A DNA stretch of 12,109 bases. Source: Proteobacteria bacterium UBA6920. Its GTDB lineage: Bacteria > Pseudomonadota > Gammaproteobacteria > SG8-11. Position 1 is the stretch's first letter. Each line of letters opens with the position of its first letter. Below the pieces are notes generated by a model. It did no database searches. It had not been told where the DNA came from and saw only the letters and a program-made list of their open reading frames with translations. The stretch spans positions 1 to 12,109 of the forward strand of contig DKAS01000189.1 of NCBI GenBank assembly GCA_002448875.1, in the 5' to 3' direction. Below are positions 1 through 7,665 of this stretch, piece by piece. The translations under genes and the position numbers were made by a program.

Positions 1-174
1 ACCGTCGGCGCCGGCGACGCCTTCAGCGCCGTTACCCTGGTGGGCCTGATGGCCGACTGGCCCTTGCCGGTGATTCTGGCACGAGCCACGCAATTTGCCG
101 CGCGCATCTGCGGCCAGCGTGGCGCCACCGCCGCCGATCCAGCCCTGTACCAGGGAGTGCTGCGATCATGGTAG
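1..174 (+). CDS. PfkB-family sugar kinase, C-terminal end (probable fructokinase), 5' truncated
   Basis: The reading frame is open from the first base to a TAG at 172-174 and gives 57 residues. It opens with T-V-G-A-G-D-A-F, the PfkB/ribokinase signature 2, whose Asp (residue 6 of the fragment) is the catalytic base for phosphoryl transfer. The alanine-rich C-terminal helices of the family follow. Roughly the last fifth of a kinase of about 300 aa is present and the rest lies left of the window. Fructokinase is inferred from context: the next genes make and cleave sucrose, and fructose released by sucrose synthase needs phosphorylation. Its end overlaps the next start by 7 bp, implying one transcript and translational coupling. 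The family is secure from the motif. The sugar specificity is inferred and another PfkB substrate is possible. Confidence 0.8.
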   Translation, partial: TVGAGDAFSAVTLVGLMADWPLPVILARATQFAARICGQRGATAADPALYQGVLRSW

Positions 175-2360
175 CGCCGCCCGGCAAACCGCCGATACCG
201 TTGTACATTGCCCTGCTCAGCGTGCACGGCCTGTTTCGCGGTGACAACCCCGAACTCGGGCGGGATGCCGATACCGGCGGGCAAATCAAGTACGTGCTCG
301 AACTGGCGCGCACCCTGGGCGAGCACCCCCAGGTGGAACGGGTCGATCTGCTGACCCGCCGGGTGCTGGACGCCAAGGTGGACCCGCTGTATGGCGAACC
401 GCGGGAAAGCATCGCCCCCAGGGTCAACATCGTGCGCATCAACTGTGGACCACGTCGCTATTTGCGCAAAGAGGTGCTGTGGCCGCACCTGGACAGTTTC
501 ATCGACAATGCCCTGCGCTACTTTCGCCAGCTGGGCCGCACGCCCGATATCATTCATGCGCACTATGCCGACGCCGGTTACATCGGCGCGCGCCTGACCC
601 AGCTGCTGGGCGTACCGCTGGTATTCACCGGCCATTCCCTGGGCCGGGTGAAGCGCCAGCGCCTGCTGGCGCAGGGAGTAAAACCCGCCAGCATCGAGAA
701 ACATTACAACATCAACCAGCGCATCGAGGCCGAGGAAATCTCCCTGGGCAATGCCAGCGCCGTGATCGCCAGCACCCGCCAGGAAGTACAGGAACAGTAC
801 GCGCAGTACGAAAACTACCATCCGCGGCGCATGACCGTACTGCCGCCGGGCATCGCCCTGGATCGCTTTCATCCGCCAGCGGACAAGGAAGCAACCACCG
901 CCATCGAACGCGATATCGCTTTGTTTCTCAAGGCGCCGAACAAACCCATGATCCTGGCGTTGTCGCGACCGGATGCACGCAAAAACATCGCCGCCCTGCT
1001 CAAGGCCTTTGGCGAGCATCCGCAGCTGCGTCAGCTGGCGAATCTGGTGATCATCGCCGGCAATCGCGATGATATTCGCGATATGGAAAAGGGTCCGCAG
1101 GAAGTGCTGCAGGAAATGCTGCTGCTTATCGATCGCTATGATCTGTACGGCAGCGTCGCCTACCCTAAGCACCATCTGCCGGAAGAGGTGCCCGCCCTGT
1201 TCCGCCTGGCGGCGCGACGCCACGGCGTGTTCATCAATCCGGCGCTGACCGAACCCTTCGGCCTGACTCTGATAGAAGCCGCCGCCAGCGGTTTACCCAT
1301 CGTCGCCACCCATGACGGCGGCCCCAATGACATCGTCAATCACTGCCGCAACGGTCTGTTGATCGATCCCCTGGACACCACCGCCATCGGCGACGCACTG
1401 TGGCGGGTGCTGAATGACAAGCGGCAATGGCGGCAATACGCGCGCAATGGCATCAGCGGCGTGCGCAAGTACTATTTCTGGCCAGGGCACGTGGAACATT
1501 ATGTCTCCCTGATCAATGGCCTGCGCCGGCAGCGACGCAGCAGTGATCACACCTTCGGCGCCAAGAGCCGTCTGCCGGCCATCGACCGCCTGATGGTCTG
1601 CGATATCGACAACACCCTGATCGGCGATCCGCAGGCGACCAACGACCTGGTGCAACGCATGCGCGCCAGCGCGCTCAATATCGGCTTCGCGGTTGCCACC
1701 GGACGCCGGCTGCAAAGCGCGCTCAAGGTGATCCGCGACCACCACCTGCCCATGCCCGATGTGCTGATCACTTCGGTCGGCACTGAAATTCACTACGGAC
1801 ATCATCTGGTGCCCGACCAGGGCTTCGAACGCCACATCAATCACCGCTGGGATCCGGCGGCACTGCGCAAGGCGCTGGCCGACATGCCGGGACTGAAACT
1901 GCAGAATAAGGAGCAGCAGGGTCCGTACAAGGTCAGTTATTTCGTCGACCCGCGCAAGATGGCGAAAATCGCCGAGATCAAGCGCCATTTGCGCCGCCTC
2001 GACCTGCACTGCAAGATCATCTATTCGCACCAGGCCTATATCGACCTGGTGCCGGAGCGCGCGTCCAAAGGTATGGCCATACGCTACCTGGCACTGCGCT
2101 GGGGTATAGAACCGGAGCGCATTCTGGTGGCCGGCGACTCCGGCAGCGACGAGGAAATGCTCGGTGGCAACACGCTGGCGGTGGTGGTCGGCAACCACAG
2201 CCCGGAGCTGGACCGGCTGCAAGGCAAACCGCACGTGTATTTTGCCGACGGGCACTGTGCCCGCGGCGTGATCGAAGGCATAGACCACTACAATTTCCTC
2301 GGCCAGATTCACATTCCCGAGGAGCAATTGCACCCGTTCGACACCGCCGTCAGTATCTAG
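168..2360 (+). CDS. sps: Bifunctional sucrose-phosphate synthase / sucrose-phosphate phosphatase
   Basis: A 730-aa cytosolic enzyme predicted to join NDP-glucose and fructose-6-phosphate into sucrose-6-phosphate and then remove the phosphate. Residues from about 10 to 455 form a GT-B glycosyltransferase family 4 unit: a glycine-rich acceptor loop (D-T-G-G-Q, 35-39), HAHYAD beginning at H130, TGHSLG with H156, and the retaining-glucosyltransferase E-x7-E motif at E362/E370 (EPFGLTLIE). Residues from about 470 to 720 form a HAD-superfamily phosphatase of the sucrose-phosphatase type: D479-I-D481-N-T-L as nucleophile and acid/base, and G-D657-S-G-S-D661-E-E for magnesium. Both sites look intact, so the fusion is probably active in both steps. 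The ATG at 168 follows AGGGAG at 152-157 and overlaps the kinase stop. Sucrose synthase follows after 39 bp. Such fusions are known in plants, cyanobacteria and some proteobacteria. Confidence 0.93.
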   Translation: MVAPPGKPPIPLYIALLSVHGLFRGDNPELGRDADTGGQIKYVLELARTLGEHPQVERVDLLTRRVLDAKVDPLYGEPRESIAPRVNIVRINCGPRRYLRKEVLWPHLDSFIDNALRYFRQLGRTPDIIHAHYADAGYIGARLTQLLGVPLVFTGHSLGRVKRQRLLAQGVKPASIEKHYNINQRIEAEEISLGNASAVIASTRQEVQEQYAQYENYHPRRMTVLPPGIALDRFHPPADKEATTAIERDIALFLKAPNKPMILALSRPDARKNIAALLKAFGEHPQLRQLANLVIIAGNRDDIRDMEKGPQEVLQEMLLLIDRYDLYGSVAYPKHHLPEEVPALFRLAARRHGVFINPALTEPFGLTLIEAAASGLPIVATHDGGPNDIVNHCRNGLLIDPLDTTAIGDALWRVLNDKRQWRQYARNGISGVRKYYFWPGHVEHYVSLINGLRRQRRSSDHTFGAKSRLPAIDRLMVCDIDNTLIGDPQATNDLVQRMRASALNIGFAVATGRRLQSALKVIRDHHLPMPDVLITSVGTEIHYGHHLVPDQGFERHINHRWDPAALRKALADMPGLKLQNKEQQGPYKVSYFVDPRKMAKIAEIKRHLRRLDLHCKIIYSHQAYIDLVPERASKGMAIRYLALRWGIEPERILVAGDSGSDEEMLGGNTLAVVVGNHSPELDRLQGKPHVYFADGHCARGVIEGIDHYNFLGQIHIPEEQLHPFDTAVSI

Positions 2361-2399
2361 CGGCAGGACGGCATCTAAACGAAATAAAGAGGCGTAGTC

Positions 2400-4790
2400 A
2401 TGCACGACCAGTTGCTGGAGCTGTTCAACACGGCTAAGGATCAACTGTTCGATCTGCTGCATCATTATATGCAGATGAACAAGCCGTTTCTGCTGCACTC
2501 GGAATTGTGGGACCAGTACCAGCTGGCCTGCGAGCAGCGGCAGAACACCGAGCACGCCTGCCTGCCGGCACTGACCACGGCGCTGGGTCATGCCCAGGAA
2601 GCGGCCATCGGTAAACCCTACGTCTATCTCATGCTGCGGCCGCGCATCGCCCAGTGGCGCTATTTTCGTTTCCAGGTGGACGCGCGCCGCTTCGACGAGA
2701 TTACCGTTTCCGAGTACCTGTCGTTCAAGGAGCAATTGGTGGGCGGGGCGCAGGCCGCCAACAACTGGCTGCTGGAAGTGGATCTGGGGCCGTTCAACCG
2801 CGAATTTCCCAAACTGCGCGAATCGCGCTCCATCGGCAAGGGCGTGGAATTTCTCAACCGCCGTCTGTCCAGCCAGTTGTTCCAGGAAATCCGCAACGGC
2901 GATCGCAAGCTGCTGGAATTTCTCCGCGTCCATCAGGTGCAGGGCCAGCAGTTGATGCTCAGCACCCGGGTGGAGACCGTCACCGACCTGCAGCGCATTC
3001 TGCACCGTGCCGAAGACTACCTGGCGACCCAGGCGGCGGAAGCCACCTGGGCGCAGGTCGGACCGGAGCTGCAGCGCCTGGGCCTGGAGCCCGGCTGGGG
3101 CCGCACCGCCCGGCAGATGCGTGACAACCTGCTGCTGCTGGCCGACATCCTGGAAGCACCGGATCCGGGCAATGTGGAAAAATTTCTGGGTCAGCTGCCG
3201 ATGATATTCAAGCTGGCGATTCTGTCACCGCACGGCTATTTCGGTCAGGCCAATGTGCTGGGCCTGCCCGATACCGGCGGCCAGGTGGTTTACATTCTCG
3301 ACCAGGTGCGGGCGCTGGAAAAGGAAATGCGCACCCGTATTTACGAACAAGGCCTGGACATAGAGCCGCAGATCCTGGTAATCACCCGGCTGATTCCGGA
3401 AGCGGGCAACACCACCTGCAACCAGCGCACCGAACGCATCATCGGCACCGAGCACGCCAGCATCCTGCGGGTGCCGTTTCGCGCTGCCAACGGTGAAATC
3501 ATCCCGCGCTGGATTTCACGCTTCGAGATCTGGCCGTACCTGGAAACCTTCGCCCGCGAAGCCGGACGGGAAATGCTGGCGGAATTCGGCGGCCGCCCGG
3601 ACCTGATCATCGGCAATTATTCCGACGGCAATCTGGTGGCGACCCTGCTGGCGCAGCAGTTGAAAGTCACCCAGTGCACCATCGCCCATGCCCTGGAAAA
3701 AGCCAAGTACCTCTATTCCGATCTGTACTGGAAGGACAACGATGCCCAGTACCACTTCGCCTGCCAGTTCACCGCCGATCTGATCGCGATGAACGCCAGC
3801 GACTTCATCATCACCAGCACCTACCAGGAAATCGCCGGCAAGAGCGACATCATCGGCCAGTACGAATCCTACAGCGCCTTCACCATGCCCGGCCTGTACC
3901 GGGTGGTGAACGGCATCGACGTGCATGACCCGAAGTTCAATATCGTGTCGCCCGGCGCCGACGCCGAAGTCTACTTCCCCTACAGCCAGCGGGATCGGCG
4001 CCTGCATTCGCTGCGGCAGCAAATCGATGAGCTGCTGCACGGCCCCGGCCTGGCGGACACGCGCGGTGGATTCAGCGACCCGCACAAGCCGCTGCTGTTC
4101 ACCATGGCGCGCCTGGACCGCATCAAGAACATGACCGGCCTGGTGCAGTGGTTCGGCGAACACTCGCAGCTGCGGCAGCACGCCAATCTGCTGGTAATCG
4201 CCGGCCATGTGGACGAAGGCAAGTCCGGAGACAAGGAGGAAGTCGAACAGATCCGGCATATGCACCACCTGATGCACCACTATGAGCTGGACGGCCAGGT
4301 GCGCTGGGTGGGGCGCCAGCTGGACAAGAGCCTGTGCGGCGAACTCTATCGGGTAGTCGCCGACAAGGGCGGGGCATTCGTGCAGCCGGCGCTGTTCGAG
4401 GCTTTTGGCCTGACGGTGATCGAAGCCATGGTCTCCGGCCTGCCCACGTTCGCCACCTGCTACGGCGGGCCGCTGGAAATCATCGAACACGGCGTCTCCG
4501 GCTTTCATATCGACCCCAATCACGGCAACACCGCGGCCGATATCATCAATGATTTCATTGGGCGCTGCGCGCAGTCGCCGCAGCACTGGCGCGAAATTTC
4601 CGACGGCGCCATCGCCCGGGTACGCACCCGCTACACCTGGCAGCTGTACGCGCAGCGGATGATGACTTTGTCGCGCATCTATGGCTTCTGGAAATACGTC
4701 ACCAACCTGGAACGCGACGAAACCCGGCGCTATCTGGAAATGTTCTACGGCCTGCAGTATCGCAGCCTGGCGGAGCGGGTGCCGCACTGA
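2400..4790 (+). CDS. sus: Sucrose synthase
   Basis: A 796-aa protein close to the usual length (about 800) of sucrose synthases, which reversibly convert sucrose plus NDP to NDP-glucose plus fructose. Residues up to about 250 are the helical N-terminal regulatory region. The GT-B core starts near residue 275 with SPHGYFGQ and D291-T-G-G-Q. It continues with IGNYSDGN, the AHALEKAKY stretch typical of this family, [17 protein letters not shown] and the E-x7-E motif at E667/E675 ([10 protein letters not shown]). Start choice: the ATG at 2400 has AAGAGG at 2387-2392, seven bases upstream. It sits 39 bp after the SPS stop with no terminator seen between, so the two are probably co-transcribed. Bacterial sucrose synthases often prefer ADP. 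Here the plant NGELYR Asn is Cys646 (CGELYR) while Gln640 is kept, which fits a non-plant nucleotide preference (inference). Confidence 0.95.
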   Translation: MHDQLLELFNTAKDQLFDLLHHYMQMNKPFLLHSELWDQYQLACEQRQNTEHACLPALTTALGHAQEAAIGKPYVYLMLRPRIAQWRYFRFQVDARRFDEITVSEYLSFKEQLVGGAQAANNWLLEVDLGPFNREFPKLRESRSIGKGVEFLNRRLSSQLFQEIRNGDRKLLEFLRVHQVQGQQLMLSTRVETVTDLQRILHRAEDYLATQAAEATWAQVGPELQRLGLEPGWGRTARQMRDNLLLLADILEAPDPGNVEKFLGQLPMIFKLAILSPHGYFGQANVLGLPDTGGQVVYILDQVRALEKEMRTRIYEQGLDIEPQILVITRLIPEAGNTTCNQRTERIIGTEHASILRVPFRAANGEIIPRWISRFEIWPYLETFAREAGREMLAEFGGRPDLIIGNYSDGNLVATLLAQQLKVTQCTIAHALEKAKYLYSDLYWKDNDAQYHFACQFTADLIAMNASDFIITSTYQEIAGKSDIIGQYESYSAFTMPGLYRVVNGIDVHDPKFNIVSPGADAEVYFPYSQRDRRLHSLRQQIDELLHGPGLADTRGGFSDPHKPLLFTMARLDRIKNMTGLVQWFGEHSQLRQHANLLVIAGHVDEGKSGDKEEVEQIRHMHHLMHHYELDGQVRWVGRQLDKSLCGELYRVVADKGGAFVQPALFEAFGLTVIEAMVSGLPTFATCYGGPLEIIEHGVSGFHIDPNHGNTAADIINDFIGRCAQSPQHWREISDGAIARVRTRYTWQLYAQRMMTLSRIYGFWKYVTNLERDETRRYLEMFYGLQYRSLAERVPH

Positions 4791-4796
4791 GAAGGA

Positions 4797-5036
4797 GTTC
4801 CCGCCCGATTTGCGCCGCGGCGCCGGTCCGCAAAACACACCCGTACGGTGATGCCTCTGCAATCCACCGGGGAACATTGGCGGGCACTATACTTACCTTC
4901 CCGACCGCGGCAGCGGTGCCGGTCCGTTTTTCCAGGACGTCCAGCGCCAGGGAGGACGCTGGTCGAGCGCACACGGATGTGTTTGCAGCGGTCCTGGAAA
5001 AGCGGACCGGCACCGCTGCGAAAAGCGGGCGGGAAC
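4797..5036. repeat. Intergenic palindromic element with three related arms
   Basis: The convergent gap between sus and glgC is largely filled by related arms. Arm A (4797-4831, + orientation) and arm C (5002-5036, inverted) are reverse complements at 31 of 35 positions and share GTTCCCGCCCG at their outer ends. Arm B (4910-4938, +) and the inner part of C (4991-5019) form a 29-nt inverted repeat with one mismatch, which is a G-U pair in RNA. The 52-nt loop between B and C holds a 6-bp stem (CCAGCG 4941-4946, CGCTGG 4957-4962). All arms contain GCCGGTCCG. A and C also share a degraded GCAAA-CACA-CCGT tail. Short ORFs across it are by-products of the symmetry. It resembles REP/BIME or ERIC-like intergenic repeats that sit between convergent genes. 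No known family is recognised, and no flanking target duplication is visible. Confidence 0.75.
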
Positions 5037-5066
5037 ACTTTCCTTACCACGCAACCTGAGCGTGTT

Positions 5067-6284
5067 TTAGAATCGATACCCCTTGGGTATCACCACCACG
5101 CCCGCGGCCGAGACGGTAAACCGCTGACGATCAGCGGCCAGATCGTAGCCTATGGATGTGCCCGCGGGCACCTGCACGTTCTTGTCGATGATGCAGCGGC
5201 GCAGGCGCGCGCCCTTGCCGACAATGCAGCCTTCGAACAGCAGGCTGTTTTCCACCATCGCCTCCTCCTCCACGGTCACATTGTTGAACAGCACCGACTC
5301 CTGCACGCTGCCACCGGCAATCACCACGCCGCTGCAAACGATGGAATTGATGGCGATACCCTCGGTGCCCGAGGCACCGGGCACGGTACGGGCCGGCGGA
5401 TGCTGTCCGGAATAAGTGCGAATCGGCCAATCCTTCTGATACAAATCCATGGGCGGCACCGGTTTGAGCAGGTCCATATGCGCCTGATAGAAACTGTCCA
5501 GGGTGCCGACATCGCGCCAGTAACGGTCCGGCGATACCCGGCCTTCGTCGCGACCGAAAACATAGGCGTGCACTCTGTGACTGTGAATCAGCGATGGCAG
5601 AATGTCCTTGCCGAAGTCGTGACTCGACGCACCGTTGGCAGCATCGGCACGCAACTGCGCCAGTACCACTTCCATGGAGAACACATAGATGCCCATGGAG
5701 GCCAGCGCCGCGTCGGGCCGCTCCGGCAGCGGCGCCGGTTGCGCGGGTTTTTCCGCGAAGCCCGTGACCCGCTGCTGCGCACCCAGCTGCATCACCCCGA
5801 ACTGACCGGCCTCACTCAGCGGCACCTGCATGCCGGCCACCGTGCAATCCGCCTCCACCTGGCGGTGAAACTGCAGCAAGGGCGCATAGTCCATGCGATA
5901 GATATGATCGCCGGACAGCACCAGCAGCCACTTGGCACCGCTGCGCTCCAGCAGATAAAGATTCTGATAAATCGCGTCGGCCGTACCCGCGTACCAGGTA
6001 TCGCCGGTACGCATCTGCGGCGGAACCACAGTGATGTACTCCCCCAGCTCCGGATTGAACACCGACCAGCCGTCGCGGATATGTTTGTTCAGCGAATGCG
6101 ATTTGTACTGGGTCAACACCAGCACCCGGCGCAGACCGGAATGCAGGCAATTGGTCAGGGTAAAATCGATAATGCGGTACTTGCCGCCAAAAGGTACCGC
6201 CGGCTTCGCCCGGTCATTGGTCAGCGGCGCCAGCCGCGAGCCCACGCCACCGGCCAGAACGACGGTCAGTGTCTTATCCAACAT
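5067..6284 (-). CDS. glgC: Glucose-1-phosphate adenylyltransferase (ADP-glucose pyrophosphorylase)
   Basis: A 405-aa enzyme that forms ADP-glucose and PPi from glucose-1-phosphate and ATP, the committed step of bacterial glycogen synthesis. The N-terminal nucleotidyltransferase domain shows the glycine-rich loop L-A-G-G-V-G-S-R-L, AKPAVPFGGKYRIIDF, WYAGTADAIYQN, SGDHIYRMDY, FAEKP and YWRDVGT. The last ~100 residues form a left-handed beta-helix (hexapeptide-like repeats such as NSLLFEGCIVG). The length is slightly below the common 420-430 aa, with no core motif lost. The start is well supported: AAGGAG (complement of 6295-6300) lies 10 bp before the ATG. It converges on sucrose synthase, and no other glycogen gene is visible. 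If the sucrose synthase uses ADP, the two enzymes share the ADP-glucose pool. GlgC enzymes are usually allosteric, but the effectors here cannot be read from the sequence. Confidence 0.95.
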   Translation of the reverse strand: MLDKTLTVVLAGGVGSRLAPLTNDRAKPAVPFGGKYRIIDFTLTNCLHSGLRRVLVLTQYKSHSLNKHIRDGWSVFNPELGEYITVVPPQMRTGDTWYAGTADAIYQNLYLLERSGAKWLLVLSGDHIYRMDYAPLLQFHRQVEADCTVAGMQVPLSEAGQFGVMQLGAQQRVTGFAEKPAQPAPLPERPDAALASMGIYVFSMEVVLAQLRADAANGASSHDFGKDILPSLIHSHRVHAYVFGRDEGRVSPDRYWRDVGTLDSFYQAHMDLLKPVPPMDLYQKDWPIRTYSGQHPPARTVPGASGTEGIAINSIVCSGVVIAGGSVQESVLFNNVTVEEEAMVENSLLFEGCIVGKGARLRRCIIDKNVQVPAGTSIGYDLAADRQRFTVSAAGVVVIPKGYRF

Positions 6285-6398
6285 GATGTAAAAACTCCTT
6301 CAATGTGACTTGCCTGCACTGCTTTGCAATTTTCTGACCGGCCGCTGCAGCGTGGAAAATAGCCGTTTTCACCGGTCGCCGGCTTCGAGTCTGCACCA

Positions 6399-6452
6399 AG
6401 GCGGGGCTCCCGCACCGCGCCATGCCACAGAATGAGGCGCCCTGCCCCGCCT
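6399..6452. repeat. GC-rich nested inverted repeat
   Basis: AGGCGGGGC (6399-6407) and GCCCCGCCT (6444-6452) are a perfect 9-bp inverted repeat. Inside it GCGCC (6417-6421) and GGCGC (6436-6440) form a second stem around a 14-nt loop. It lies just outside the TGTCCC array, upstream of glgC. No T-run follows on either strand, so it is not a classical terminator. In DNA this GC-rich part of the similarity may be accidental. Confidence 0.35.
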
Positions 6453-6518
6453 AACCCTGGCCGGTGCAGTGGCTGCGGGTCCCGACCCTTCGGCGCTCCC
6501 TCTGCCGCCTGCGGTGGC

Positions 6519-6632
6519 TGTCCCTATGGTTGTCCCGAAAGTCCCGTGGGTGACTGTCCCAACAACGCTTTGCTGGATGTCCCGACACCGCTCCCTTGCT
6601 GGATGTCCCGACACCGCTTCGGTGGCTGTCCC
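6519..6632. repeat. Degenerate tandem array of TGTCCC motifs (~24-bp period)
   Basis: TGTCCC occurs at 6519, 6531, 6555, 6578, 6604 and 6627, giving steps of 12, 24, 23, 26 and 23 bp. A variant GTCCC lies at 6541. Two units (6570-6592 and 6596-6618) are an identical 23-nt direct repeat containing GGATGTCCCGACACCGCT. The other units diverge (for example GGTGGCTGTCCCAACATCA). Several units read TGTC-CC-GACA or TGTC-CC-AACA, so each is close to a 10-bp dyad TGTC-N2-GACA. A related GGGTCCCGACCC lies at 6478-6489. Regular phasing near two helical turns could suit a DNA-binding protein, but REP-like or decaying repeat DNA is equally possible. No binding protein can be named. Confidence 0.6.
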
Positions 6633-6684
6633 AACATCACCCCGCGTCGCCTGGCCACCAGCAGACCCGGGCTTGCAAGTCAAG

Positions 6685-6714
6685 CTGTCACCCTTGCCCG
6701 AGCTGTACTATAAT
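6685..6714 (+). promoter_or_regulatory. Sigma-70-like promoter for the exonuclease homologue
   Basis: A perfect -10 TATAAT (6709-6714) lies 18 bp after CTGTCA (6685-6690), which matches the -35 consensus at 4 of 6 positions. Predicted transcription starts near 6721, leaving a leader of about 70 nt before the ATG at 6791. The promoter follows directly on the TGTCCC array. Confidence 0.5.
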
Positions 6715-6790
6715 TCCTTTGCGCTCCGGCGTTTAGCGGACAAAACTACGACTGACTCTGTCATTGAACAAGCCTCATTAAACGCTGCCC

Positions 6791-7276
6791 ATGACCATAC
6801 CGACCATTCTCGACGTCGAAGCCTCCGGGTCCGGACCAGGCAGTTATCCCATCGAAGTGGGAGTCGCCACCGGCGACGGCAAAACCCACTGTTTTCTGAT
6901 CAAACCGGCCGCGCAATGGCTGCACTGGGATGACACCGAAGAAGCCAATCATCAATTGTCGCGGGATATTTTACTCGCTGCCGGCAAGGAACCACAGGAC
7001 GTTGCCCTGTCTTTGAATACAATTCTCAAAGGCCAAGTGGTTTACTGTGAGAAATGGGGGATGGCCATGACCTGGATGTCGCTGCTCTATTACTCAGCAC
7101 GGGTACCGCAATTGTTCACCATCGAGGCACTGCAGTCGCTGGCACGCCGTCCGGCCGCGGACACCTGGAACCGGTTACGCCAGGAGGTCCTGATGGAACT
7201 CAACCCGCAACGGCGACGCGCCAGCACCGATGCCCTGGTGCTGCAGCGCACCTACCTGCGCTCGCTGCAAACTTGA
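6791..7276 (+). CDS. DnaQ-like 3'-5' exonuclease-fold protein, active site apparently degenerate
   Basis: A 161-aa protein whose start, ILDVEASG (D8, E10), is motif I of the DEDD/DnaQ exonuclease superfamily, followed by GSYPIEVGVA and a THCFLIKP strand as in a small family of proteobacterial 3'-5' exonuclease homologues. The C-terminal RRRASTDALVLQ matches the position of motif III (normally HRAxxDA): D147 is kept, but the His expected at 142 is Arg. In motif II, where relatives as I recall them carry an Asp beside the conserved Trp, this protein reads CEKWGMAMTW (86-95) with no Asp. Two of five catalytic positions therefore seem lost and hydrolysis is doubtful. Binding or a structural role is conceivable. 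The ATG at 6791 has no clear Shine-Dalgarno sequence. The gene converges on the HIT gene, with 11 bp between stops. Confidence 0.75.
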   Translation: MTIPTILDVEASGSGPGSYPIEVGVATGDGKTHCFLIKPAAQWLHWDDTEEANHQLSRDILLAAGKEPQDVALSLNTILKGQVVYCEKWGMAMTWMSLLYYSARVPQLFTIEALQSLARRPAADTWNRLRQEVLMELNPQRRRASTDALVLQRTYLRSLQT

Positions 7277-7287
7277 AGATTACCGCA

Positions 7288-7632
7288 TCAGCCCGGCGGC
7301 CAGCCCAGATAACGCCCGCCCAGCACATGTAAGTGAATGTGAAACACCGTCTGTCCCGCATCGCGATTGCAATTGACTACCACCCGGTATCCCTTGGCGC
7401 TGAGCCCTTCGGCCGCCGCCACCTCCTTCGCCGCCAGCATCAGCTTACCCATGAGATCGGCGTCCGCCTCCTGCAGGTCGTTAAGGGTGGCGATGTGCTT
7501 GCGCGGGATGACCAGCACATGCGTCGGCGCCTGGGGGCTGATATCGCGAAAAGCACAAACATCGTCGTTTTCATAGACCAGATTCGCCTTGCGTTTGCCC
7601 GCGGCAATATCACAGAACAGACATGCAGTCAC
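7288..7632 (-). CDS. hinT: HIT-family (HinT-like) nucleotide hydrolase
   Basis: A 114-aa histidine-triad protein of typical Hint length. The triad H98-I-H100-L-H102 is followed by VLGGR, and its middle His would be the nucleophile attacking the alpha-phosphate of AMP-type substrates (nucleoside phosphoramidates in characterised Hint proteins). The N-terminus CLFCDI gives a C4-x2-C7 pair as in zinc-binding HIT members, and FRDISPQAPTHVLVIPRKHI is the usual family core. The start is GTG rather than ATG. It is chosen because AGGAGG (complement of 7639-7644) sits six bases upstream and the family N-terminus (TACLFCDI) begins there. The protein is probably cytosolic. It is divergent from the amidotransferase gene, with promoters that appear to overlap. 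The assignment is secure, while its cellular substrate is unknown. Confidence 0.92.
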   Translation of the reverse strand: MTACLFCDIAAGKRKANLVYENDDVCAFRDISPQAPTHVLVIPRKHIATLNDLQEADADLMGKLMLAAKEVAAAEGLSAKGYRVVVNCNRDAGQTVFHIHLHVLGGRYLGWPPG

Positions 7633-7665
7633 CCGTTACCTCCTCGCGCCGATGGTAATGGTTGA

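Larger units (their letters stand above)
6285..6790. other. 506-bp gene-free divergent region between glgC and the exonuclease homologue
   Basis: No convincing gene is seen here. ORFs on either strand through this stretch are low-complexity (repeated VGT, GCP or VPT patterns) and follow the DNA repeat described separately. From left to right it holds the glgC ribosome-binding site, a 10-bp perfect palindrome CGCTGCAGCG (6343-6352), a GC-rich nested hairpin (6399-6452), the TGTCCC array (6519-6632), a sigma-70-like promoter (6685-6714) and an ~70-nt leader before the ATG at 6791. I did not find a convincing sigma-70 promoter for glgC. Confidence 0.6.

Noticed and set aside
1293..3005. 570-aa open frame on the minus strand across sps and sus
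   Set aside because: It lies entirely antisense to two genes with clear catalytic motifs, shows no recognisable domain, and is expected from high GC third positions.
3516..4877. 453-aa open frame on the minus strand across sus
   Set aside because: It is antisense to sucrose synthase, rich in Val/Gly/Ala/Gln without motifs, and has no convincing start context.
4797..5036. A 240-bp MITE bounded by 35-bp terminal inverted repeats
   Set aside because: The terminal repeats exist, but no target-site duplication is visible in the flanks and a third internal arm is unusual, so it is reported only as a palindromic repeat.
4848..6308. 486-aa open frame on the plus strand across glgC
   Set aside because: It is a shadow of glgC on the opposite strand and begins inside the palindromic element. 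GlgC motifs on the other strand are decisive.
6301..6345. Sigma-70 promoter for glgC (minus-strand TTGCAA-N16-CACATT)
   Set aside because: The -10 match is poor, and the predicted start would leave almost no room before the AAGGAG ribosome-binding site.
6519..6632. CRISPR array
   Set aside because: Unit length (~24 bp from start to start), diverging repeats and the lack of unique ~30-bp spacers or cas genes rule it out.
6369..6683. 104-aa minus-strand and overlapping plus-strand frames in the glgC upstream region
   Set aside because: The peptides only mirror the TGTCCC repeat (VGT or GCP runs), lack ribosome-binding sites and match no family.
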